A DNA stretch of 64,000 nucleotides, taken from Bradyrhizobium japonicum USDA 6 (GTDB lineage: Bacteria > Pseudomonadota > Alphaproteobacteria > Rhizobiales > Xanthobacteraceae). Positions 18,919 to 25,692 of the stretch are shown here, in pieces. The stretch is from the NCBI RefSeq assembly GCF_000284375.1, contig NC_017249.1:3698001-3762000 (forward strand), given 5' to 3'. Below the pieces are notes generated by a model. The model was not told the origin of the DNA. It searched no databases and saw nothing but the letters and a program-made list of their open reading frames with translations. Made by a program: the position numbers and the translations under genes. Position 1 is the first letter of the stretch, and each line of letters begins with the position of its first letter.

Positions 18919-19001
18919 TCCGCTAGCGGGGCACCCCGCCAGTCCCACCTTGCCGCAGGAAAATGCATGGGATGCCCAAAATCCGCTATTGCGCCGAATT
19001 G

Positions 19002-19015
19002 TTTTAAGCCTAAAA
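19002..19015. promoter_or_regulatory. Candidate MarR operator 3
   Basis: TTTTA-AGCC-TAAAA, perfect 5-base inverted arms, 51 bases upstream of the CoA ligase start. Confidence 0.6.
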
Positions 19016-19066
19016 TGTTTCCCGGATGATGCTGCCGGGTGCTTTCCATGCTGAAAGGAGCGTGCG

Positions 19067-20758
19067 ATGGCCAACGCCGCTAAGGCTCAAGAGTCGGGTT
19101 CGTATGATGGCAACGCCGCGACAGCCCACGTCGATACGTTCGCACGGCAGCATCTGCCGCCGCGAGAGTTCTGGCCCGAATTCATCTTCACGCGGCCGGA
19201 GCTGCACTACCCGCCGCGATTGAACTGCGTCAGCTATTTTCTCGATCGCTGGGTCGAGGAGGGCCACGGCGACGCGCCGTGCGTCATCAGTCCGGCCGTC
19301 AGCTACACCTATCGCGAGCTGCAAGCGCTTGTGAACCGCATCGCCAACGTGCTGGTTCGTAAGCTTGGTCTCGTAACCGGCGGGCGCGTGCTGCTGCGCT
19401 CCGCCAACAATCCGATGATGGTTGCAACCTATCTCGCGGTGATCAAGGCTGGCGGCATCGTCGTGGCGACCATGCCTCTGCTGCGCGCCAAGGAACTATC
19501 TTATCCGATCCAGAAGGCGGAGATTGCACTCGCGCTCTGCGATGGAAAGCTCTCGGAGGAGATGGAGAAGGCGAAAGCGGCGGCGCCCGGCCTCAAGCAC
19601 GTGGTCTATTGGGGCACCGGCGCGTCGGACTCGCTCGAGGCGCTGATTGCTGATGCGAGCCCGGAGTTCAAGGCGGTCGATACCGCCGCCGATGACATCT
19701 GCCTAATTGCCTTCACGTCGGGCACGACGGGCGATCCCAAGGGCACCATGCATTTCCATCGGGATATGCTGGCGGTCTGCGACGGTTATGCGCACAACAT
19801 CTTGAGAGCGGAGCAGAAGGATCGCTTCGTCGGTTCAGCGCCGCTCGCCTTTACCTTCGGCTTCGGCGGCGTGCTGTTTCCGATGCATATCGGCGCTTCC
19901 TTCGTCGTGCTGGAGAAGACAACGCCGGACGACATGCTGACGGCGATCGAGCAATACAAGACCTCGGTCTGCTTCACTGCGCCGACCGCCTATCGCGCCA
20001 TGATCGGCAAGCTCGCAGGTCGTGACATTTCCTCGCTGCGAAAGTGTGTCTCTGCCGGCGAGACCCTTCCCAAGCCGACATTCGATGCCTGGCTCAAGGT
20101 CACCGGCATCATGCTGATGGACGGCATCGGTTCGACCGAGCTGCTGCACATCTTCATCAGTGCGACCGAGGACGAGATCCGTCCCGGCGCAACCGGCAAA
20201 CCCGTGCCGGGTTACGAAGCAAAAATCGTCGATGACGACGGCAATGACCTGCCGCCGGGCACGATGGGGCGGCTCGCGGTGCGTGGCCCGACCGGCTGCC
20301 GCTATCTCGCCGACGAGCGGCAGCGCAAATACGTCCAGAACGGCTGGAACATCACCGGCGATACCTATCTGATGGATAGCGACGGCTACTTCTGGTACCA
20401 GTCGCGCTCCGACGACATGATCGTGTCGGCCGGGTACAACATCGCAGGCACGGATGTGGAGGCGGCGCTGCTGACGCATCCATCCGTAGCCGAGTGCGGC
20501 GTCGTCGGTGCGCCGGACGAGGCGCGTGGCATGATCGTGAAGGCCTATGTCATCGCCGCCCCCGGTGTGACGCCGGACGCTCAACTCGCAGCGGAGTTGC
20601 AGGAGCATGTCAAACGTGAGATTGCGCCTTACAAATATCCGCGCGCGATCGAGTTCGTGGCGCAACTGCCGAAGACCGAGACCGGCAAGTTGAAGCGATT
20701 TGCCCTGCGACAGTTGGCGCAGGCCGCAGCGACGTCATCTGGCGTCGCGGCGGAATAA
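19067..20758 (+). CDS. Benzoate/2-aminobenzoate-type CoA ligase
   Basis: A 563-residue ANL-superfamily ligase. It has the P-loop FTSGTTGDPKGTMHFHRD, GSTELLHIF, GWNITGD, RSDDMIVSAGYNIAGTDVE and the C-terminal lysine in TGKLKRF. The long N-terminus (LPPREFWPEF, YPPRLNCVSYFLDRW) and the MHFHRD motif are typical of aryl-CoA ligases such as benzoate- and 2-aminobenzoate-CoA ligase. It probably forms the aryl-CoA thioester that starts the pathway. AAAGGAG precedes the ATG and a candidate MarR site lies upstream. Confidence 0.9.
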   Translation: MANAAKAQESGSYDGNAATAHVDTFARQHLPPREFWPEFIFTRPELHYPPRLNCVSYFLDRWVEEGHGDAPCVISPAVSYTYRELQALVNRIANVLVRKLGLVTGGRVLLRSANNPMMVATYLAVIKAGGIVVATMPLLRAKELSYPIQKAEIALALCDGKLSEEMEKAKAAAPGLKHVVYWGTGASDSLEALIADASPEFKAVDTAADDICLIAFTSGTTGDPKGTMHFHRDMLAVCDGYAHNILRAEQKDRFVGSAPLAFTFGFGGVLFPMHIGASFVVLEKTTPDDMLTAIEQYKTSVCFTAPTAYRAMIGKLAGRDISSLRKCVSAGETLPKPTFDAWLKVTGIMLMDGIGSTELLHIFISATEDEIRPGATGKPVPGYEAKIVDDDGNDLPPGTMGRLAVRGPTGCRYLADERQRKYVQNGWNITGDTYLMDSDGYFWYQSRSDDMIVSAGYNIAGTDVEAALLTHPSVAECGVVGAPDEARGMIVKAYVIAAPGVTPDAQLAAELQEHVKREIAPYKYPRAIEFVAQLPKTETGKLKRFALRQLAQAAATSSGVAAE

Positions 20759-20773
20759 GAGAAGGATGAAGCA

Positions 20774-21238
20774 TTGTCCGTGACGACGCCGAAAGGCCCG
20801 CACCTCGCTGTGCTGCCGACAGCAGCCCAGGGCGAAACCGGCTCCAGGGCGCAGGTGCTCCAACCGTCCGGGTGGCCGCTACCGAAAGGCTATGCCAACG
20901 GCATGGCCGCCGAGGGACGCATCGTCGTCACCGGCGGCGTGATCGGCTGGGACGCCGAGGAGCGTCTCGCGGACGGCTTTGTCGCGCAGGTGCGCCAAGC
21001 CCTGAGCAACATCGCCGAGATATTGGCGGAGGCGGGTGCGCGGCCCGAGCACCTCGTGCGCCTGACCTGGTACGTCGTCGACATGGACGAATACTTGGCC
21101 AACCTGAGGGAACTCGGCAAGAGCTACCGCGCCACCTTCGGTGCGCACTATCCTGCGATGGCGCTGGTGCAGGTCGTCCGCCTCGTCGAGAAGGCGGCGC
21201 GCGTCGAGATCGAAGCCACCGCCGTCATTCCCCGCTAA
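20774..21238 (+). CDS. RidA family protein
   Basis: A 154-residue YjgF/YER057c/UK114-fold protein. It contains the family pattern RLTWYVVDMDEYLANLRELGKSYRATFG and PAMALVQVVRLVEKAARVEIEATAVI. The start is TTG at 20774 with GAAGG eight bases upstream; a GTG at 20780 is possible. RidA proteins hydrolyse reactive enamine/imine intermediates, and 2-aminomuconate deaminases belong to the same fold. Its position 15 bases after an aminoaryl-type CoA ligase suggests that the pathway releases ammonia from an amino or heterocyclic compound. Confidence 0.9.
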   Translation: MSVTTPKGPHLAVLPTAAQGETGSRAQVLQPSGWPLPKGYANGMAAEGRIVVTGGVIGWDAEERLADGFVAQVRQALSNIAEILAEAGARPEHLVRLTWYVVDMDEYLANLRELGKSYRATFGAHYPAMALVQVVRLVEKAARVEIEATAVIPR

Positions 21239-21256
21239 GCCGCCCTCGGTTCGCGC

Positions 21257-21985
21257 CTAGCTGGCCTTGGCGAGATCGTCGTCCTCGGGCGAATTCAGAT
21301 AGACGCCCGATACGGTGTCGACCCAGCACAGATGGTCATGCACCTTCTTGACACCGTCGACGTTCTCCGCCGCGACGATGGCAGCCTGACGCGCGCGTTC
21401 CTCAGTGATGACACCGCTGAGATGAACGATGCCGTCCCGGACGATGACGTTCAGTCCGAACGGGCACCAGTCGTTTTTCTCCATGGTGTCGATGATGCGG
21501 CCGCGAATGTGGTCGTCGTCGGCCGTCGGGTCCGGTACCTCGCGGGCGAGCCCCGCCACCGCCTGCAACAGATTCGCGCGGGAGACGATGCCGACGACCT
21601 TGTCGCCCCGCACCACCGGCAGCCGCTTTACGTTGTTCCGTTCCATGAGATCGACGATCTCCGCGAGCGCCGTATCCTCGGTGATGGTCACAACCGAGGT
21701 GGTCATCACCTCCGAGACCTTGCGGCCATGCTCGTGGACGAAATCGCTGGCGGATTCGCCGGGGCCGAGGATGAACCGCAGCCAACGGCCTCGCTTGCGG
21801 CCGGTGCCGATTTCGCTGCGGCGGACGAAATCCCCCTCGGAGACCACGCCGACCAGCTTGCCGGCATCGTCGACCACGGTTAGGCCGCTGACGTGCCGCT
21901 TCAGCATGATGTTGGCCGCTTCGACGATGCTGGTGTGGGGGGTAACCGAGATCACCGAGCGGGTCATGATCTGGTGGGCGCGCAT
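21257..21985 (-). CDS. CBS domain protein with C-terminal BON domain
   Basis: About 242 residues: two CBS repeats (beginning near MTRSVISVTPHTSI and MTTSVVTITEDTAL) separated by a basic linker (GRKRGRWLRF), then a BON domain (GLNVIVRDGIVHLSGVITEE). CBS pairs bind adenine nucleotides and BON domains often contact membranes, so it may sense energy state. The ATG at 21985 with GCGGAG upstream is preferred to a GTG at 22006. It lies downstream of a perfect FNR/FixK palindrome at 22052. It is convergent with the RidA gene. Confidence 0.88.
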   Translation of the reverse strand: MRAHQIMTRSVISVTPHTSIVEAANIMLKRHVSGLTVVDDAGKLVGVVSEGDFVRRSEIGTGRKRGRWLRFILGPGESASDFVHEHGRKVSEVMTTSVVTITEDTALAEIVDLMERNNVKRLPVVRGDKVVGIVSRANLLQAVAGLAREVPDPTADDDHIRGRIIDTMEKNDWCPFGLNVIVRDGIVHLSGVITEERARQAAIVAAENVDGVKKVHDHLCWVDTVSGVYLNSPEDDDLAKAS

Positions 21986-22051
21986 GGGGAAGCTCCGCAA
22001 GTTCACACGAATATCGATGTGTGGAGCTTAGGTCGCCGGCAGGAAGCTGAT

Positions 22052-22065
22052 TTGACTTAAGTCAA
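22052..22065. promoter_or_regulatory. FNR/FixK box (perfect palindrome)
   Basis: TTGAC-TTAA-GTCAA, 67 bases upstream of the CBS-BON start. It fits the TTGAY-N4-RTCAA consensus of FNR/FixK regulators. Confidence 0.75.
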
Positions 22066-22077
22066 GCTGGTCCGCAC

Positions 22078-23052
22078 CTAATCCTCGGGTTCTGCATTCG
22101 GGGCGAGGTCGGAGGAGCGGAACGGCTTGGCTTTGTCCAGTTTCCGGTAAGCGTTCGAGGCGGTCCCCAACAGCTTCTTTTGCCGCTTCCGGTTGAGGAA
22201 GCGAATGCCCGCCTCGGGGACGGCCTCGTTCAGGGACGCTGCCAGGGTTTGCCCTCGCGCATCGTCGTTCAATTGCCCGAGGGACCTCTGCGCCTTGCGC
22301 AATTGCTTGAGGATCGACTTCTGTTTTGTCAGCGATTCGTCTGCAAACAAATCCTCTAGCGACTCGATCGAATAGGTCAGCCGCTTGTTGAGGAGCCGCA
22401 GCTTGTGCCGTTTTTCGACGTCGAGCTTGCGGAGTTTCCGCGCCTTCCTGAGCAGCGTCGTTTCCCATTCCGTGAGCTGCGCCGTCGCGTGGTCGGCAAG
22501 CGGGCAGCGGCGCAATCGGATTGCCTCCTTGCTGCGCCGGGTCGACCAAGGACCGCTCTCGATCCAGGCCGAGGTCTGCTCGACAAGACGGCGATACCGC
22601 GCCGATTGCAGCGCGCGCGCCAGCAGGCGGTGGCTCTCGGCGCGCTTCTCGTCCCAATGCTGAAGCTCGGCGATCACGTCAAGCTCGCCTCCGCTCTCGG
22701 CGATAACCCGCTCGATCGCCACGTCGAGGTCGCGCACCATGCCGAGCTGGCTGTTCAGCCATTTCAGTTCGGCCCAGACATTCGGCCGCAGGGAATCGTC
22801 GACCATGGGCGAGAAGAAGCGGATGGCGGTGCGCAGATGCGTCAGTGCGATCCGGATCTGATGCAGCGCCTCCGGATCGCCGTGGCAGGTGCCATTGTGC
22901 TGGGCGAGGACGGCATCGAGGTGACGGCGGGCGATGATCCGGAACGCGGTGTCGCAGGCCATACCGGGACTGAGGCGGCCGGGCAGAACATTGCGCCGCG
23001 CCGCAGGCTTGGCACGAGCGGTCGCCATCGAACTCGTGGTGGGTCGCGCCAT
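22078..23052 (-). CDS. CHAD domain protein
   Basis: About 324 residues, mostly alpha-helical and highly charged. The N-terminal part carries LHQIRIALTHLRTAIRFF and LNSQLGMVRDLDVAIERV, the histidine/arginine-rich hallmarks of CHAD domains, which bind polyphosphate. The second half repeats a similar helical pattern (KLRLLNKRLTYSIESLEDLF). The ATG at 23052 is chosen; a TTG at 23067 would add five residues. It lies 25 bases after the APH-AAA gene. Polyphosphate binding is family knowledge and was not seen directly. Confidence 0.88.
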   Translation of the reverse strand: MARPTTSSMATARAKPAARRNVLPGRLSPGMACDTAFRIIARRHLDAVLAQHNGTCHGDPEALHQIRIALTHLRTAIRFFSPMVDDSLRPNVWAELKWLNSQLGMVRDLDVAIERVIAESGGELDVIAELQHWDEKRAESHRLLARALQSARYRRLVEQTSAWIESGPWSTRRSKEAIRLRRCPLADHATAQLTEWETTLLRKARKLRKLDVEKRHKLRLLNKRLTYSIESLEDLFADESLTKQKSILKQLRKAQRSLGQLNDDARGQTLAASLNEAVPEAGIRFLNRKRQKKLLGTASNAYRKLDKAKPFRSSDLAPNAEPED

Positions 23053-23077
23053 CCTAGCCCGCGCCAATCAGATTGCC

Positions 23078-24625
23078 TTATTTGCCCTCAGCGATTACGT
23101 CCCGGCAGTTCTGGAGCGTCTGCGCTTGTGTCCCGGATGCATCGATGGTCGCCCAACCGACATAGCCGATATTATAGTGCTCTTGCTGCGCGGCAACCTC
23201 TTGCGTGGCGTCGGACGCGTCGCCCCGGCGGCCGCCGATTCGCGCCTGGCGGGTGGCGAGGTCGGCGACGAGGAATAGTCCATTGAGCGGTACGCCGCAC
23301 TCGCGTGCCAGGGCGGCCATCTCGTCTCGCTCGGACTCGCGCGCAAAGACGGCGTCGACGATTGCCGAATGGCCTTGCGCCAGAACCTGCCGGGCGCGCT
23401 GCATCAGCACCTCGTAGACGCGCGCCGTCACGTCGGGCCGGTACGTGGACTGCGGTAGCCGCTCGGTGTGTCCGACCTGAAACATCTGCTTGCGAATGAC
23501 GTCGCTGCGCAGCACGACGGCGCCGGGCTGTGGCGCCACGGCGGGCGCCAGCGCGCGGGCGAGCACGGATTTGCCGGTGCCCGACAGTCCGCCGACCGCG
23601 ATCAGGCGAGGGGCGGGGGGATGAATCAAAGCCTGGGCGAGCTCGAAATAGCGGCGCGCCTCGTCGAGAGTGCCGGGGCCGTCGGCATCAGGCCGCCTCA
23701 GCCGCGCCAGCGCCACCTGTGCACGGATCGCGGCGCGAATGGACATGAACAGTGGCAGCGCAGCCAGGGCGTCCAGCGTTTCGTCGGGCGCCGTCATCAG
23801 ATACTGGTTCAGGACGGCATTGGCCGTGGCCGGCTGGTCATGGCGCAGCAGGTCCATCAGCGTGAACGCAAGATCGTAGAGCACGTCCACAGTCGCCATC
23901 TGCGTGTCGAATTCGAGAGCGTCGAACAGGACAGGCTGCCGGTCGATCAGCACGATATTGGCAAGATGCAAGTCGCCGTGACAGCGGCGCACAAAGCCGT
24001 GGCGCGCGCGTTCCTCCAGTGTAGCGCGGACGCGCAGGAATGCCTGATGTGAGGACTCGCAGAGTTGCTCGATCTGGGCTGCTTCGAAATGATCGCCATT
24101 GCGCAGCCCGGTGCTGTTGCCTTCGATCAGCGCGGAAATGGAGGCAACCCATGCGGCGCCGTCCGCGACGGGCGCTCTCGCATGCAATGCTGCGATCGCA
24201 TCCGCGATGGCCGGGCCGAGCTCTGCATCCAGCGGACCGCCTTTTGCCACATGGTCCAGCGTCCGGTTTTCGTCGAAGCGGGACATGTCGACTGCATACT
24301 CGACCGGCCGGCCGCGACCGTCGATCTTGATCGATCCATCCGGCTCCTCCGTGATCGCCACGACGCGGTGATAGATTTGCGGCGCGAACGGCTGGTTGAT
24401 CCTGATCTCCTCTTCGCAGGCCGCCTCGCGCTTTTCGAGCGTCGAATAGTCGAGGAATGGAAACTTGACAGCCCGCTTGATCTTCAATGCGCGTGCCCCG
24501 TCCAGGAGCACCGAGGCTGCGTGCGTGTCGATCCGCTTCACGCCGGGATGCGCGCTCAGTGCTTGGAAGACCCGTTCCTGGGTTGCAGAATCGTCCGTCA
24601 TCTCTGCCAGCAAATCCAGATGCAT
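23078..24625 (-). CDS. Bifunctional aminoglycoside phosphotransferase-like / AAA ATP-binding protein
   Basis: A 515-residue two-domain protein. The N-terminal two thirds carry a kinase-like fold with the Brenner motif HGDLHLANIV and DALEF (HxDxxxxN and the metal-binding aspartate). The C-terminal third begins with the P-loop GLSGTGKSVLARALA and continues as a nucleotide kinase-like domain. The physiological substrate is unknown. Start ATG 24625; ATG 24601 is possible. It is divergent from the universal stress gene across two FNR boxes and leads a minus-strand series with CHAD and CBS-BON. Confidence 0.85.
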   Translation of the reverse strand: MHLDLLAEMTDDSATQERVFQALSAHPGVKRIDTHAASVLLDGARALKIKRAVKFPFLDYSTLEKREAACEEEIRINQPFAPQIYHRVVAITEEPDGSIKIDGRGRPVEYAVDMSRFDENRTLDHVAKGGPLDAELGPAIADAIAALHARAPVADGAAWVASISALIEGNSTGLRNGDHFEAAQIEQLCESSHQAFLRVRATLEERARHGFVRRCHGDLHLANIVLIDRQPVLFDALEFDTQMATVDVLYDLAFTLMDLLRHDQPATANAVLNQYLMTAPDETLDALAALPLFMSIRAAIRAQVALARLRRPDADGPGTLDEARRYFELAQALIHPPAPRLIAVGGLSGTGKSVLARALAPAVAPQPGAVVLRSDVIRKQMFQVGHTERLPQSTYRPDVTARVYEVLMQRARQVLAQGHSAIVDAVFARESERDEMAALARECGVPLNGLFLVADLATRQARIGGRRGDASDATQEVAAQQEHYNIGYVGWATIDASGTQAQTLQNCRDVIAEGK

Positions 24626-24674
24626 CGGCGGTGAGGCAGCAGGCTAACTCCTGGAGGCGGATCGAGGCCAGTCC

Positions 24675-24688
24675 TTGACATCGGTCAA
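24675..24688. promoter_or_regulatory. FNR/FixK box
   Basis: TTGAC-ATCG-GTCAA, 50 bases upstream of the APH-AAA start and 97 bases upstream of the universal stress gene. Confidence 0.7.
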
Positions 24689-24723
24689 AGCCGGTCGTCG
24701 GCTGGCTGCGCGGTGTTCCCGCC

Positions 24724-24737
24724 TTGAGGAAGATCAA
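24724..24737. promoter_or_regulatory. FNR/FixK box
   Basis: TTGAG-GAAG-ATCAA, 47 bases upstream of the universal stress gene. It has four matching arm bases on each side. Confidence 0.6.
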
Positions 24738-24784
24738 GCTTCCCGGCGAAAGGTGGCTTATCCTAGCCGGTAAGGAGAATCCCG

Positions 24785-25624
24785 ATGCCCATCAAGGATG
24801 TCTTTCTGCCGCTTGTCGGCCAGCCGCGCGGGCCGGCCCTCGCTGCGATCGGGACATGCGTGGCTGTCGCCGCCGACCTCGGCGCCAGGATCACCGCGCT
24901 CGCGCTCGAGGAAGACGATTTCGTGCGGCCGAGGGTCACCATCCCTGGTGATCTCGATTCCGCGGAGGCGAGCGGTTCGCGTGAGGTAAGCAACGTGCAG
25001 CAACTCCTCAACGCCTTCACCAATGCAGCCTCCAGCGCCAACATTCGCGCCCAAAGCCGATCGGGTAAGGTGCCGGCGGACCAGATCGCGTCGATCCTGG
25101 CCGAGCATGCGCGCTTCAGCGATCTGACGCTGGTTCCCGCGAGGCCGCATGACAGTCGAACGGAGCGCATCATCGAAACGCTCCTGTTCGAATCCGGCCG
25201 GCCGCTGCTGCTCTGCCCGGAACAGCATGTGGACAAGCTGCGACCGGAGTTCGAGAACGTCATGATCGCCTGGGATCACTCCGCCCGTGCCGCGCGGGCG
25301 GTCGGCGACGCGTTGCCCATTCTTCAGGCTGCGGCATCCGTCCGGGTGGTCACGGTGGCGGACGACCCGACCGACGCGATTGTTCAATCCGGAACCGCGC
25401 TCGTCGACCACCTGAGGGAACACGGTGTCTACGCCTCGTTCGAAACGGCGATGGGCCGCGGCAGCTCGATCGGCAAGGTGCTCGGAAGCTGGGCGAATTC
25501 CCATGCCATGGATGCGATCGTGATGGGCGCCTACCATCATTCACGGCTGAACGAGATCGTCTGGGGTGGTGTGACAAAGACCGTCATTGGCCAGCCGCCG
25601 TGCTGGGTTATGATCTCGCACTAG
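24785..25624 (+). CDS. Universal stress protein (tandem UspA)
   Basis: A 279-residue protein with two Usp folds in tandem. The second half ends with MDAIVMGAYHHSRLNEIVWGGVTKTVI, the nucleotide-binding loop pattern of the family. Usp proteins accumulate during growth arrest and oxygen limitation. TAAGGAG precedes the ATG, and two FNR boxes lie upstream. The acyl-CoA synthetase/acetyltransferase gene follows after 68 bases and may be co-transcribed. Confidence 0.92.
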   Translation: MPIKDVFLPLVGQPRGPALAAIGTCVAVAADLGARITALALEEDDFVRPRVTIPGDLDSAEASGSREVSNVQQLLNAFTNAASSANIRAQSRSGKVPADQIASILAEHARFSDLTLVPARPHDSRTERIIETLLFESGRPLLLCPEQHVDKLRPEFENVMIAWDHSARAARAVGDALPILQAAASVRVVTVADDPTDAIVQSGTALVDHLREHGVYASFETAMGRGSSIGKVLGSWANSHAMDAIVMGAYHHSRLNEIVWGGVTKTVIGQPPCWVMISH

Positions 25625-25692
25625 GCGCATCGCCGGTTTATCGGCCGATCGTCAACCATCGGAACCGCCACCGACCGGGCGCATATGCTTTC

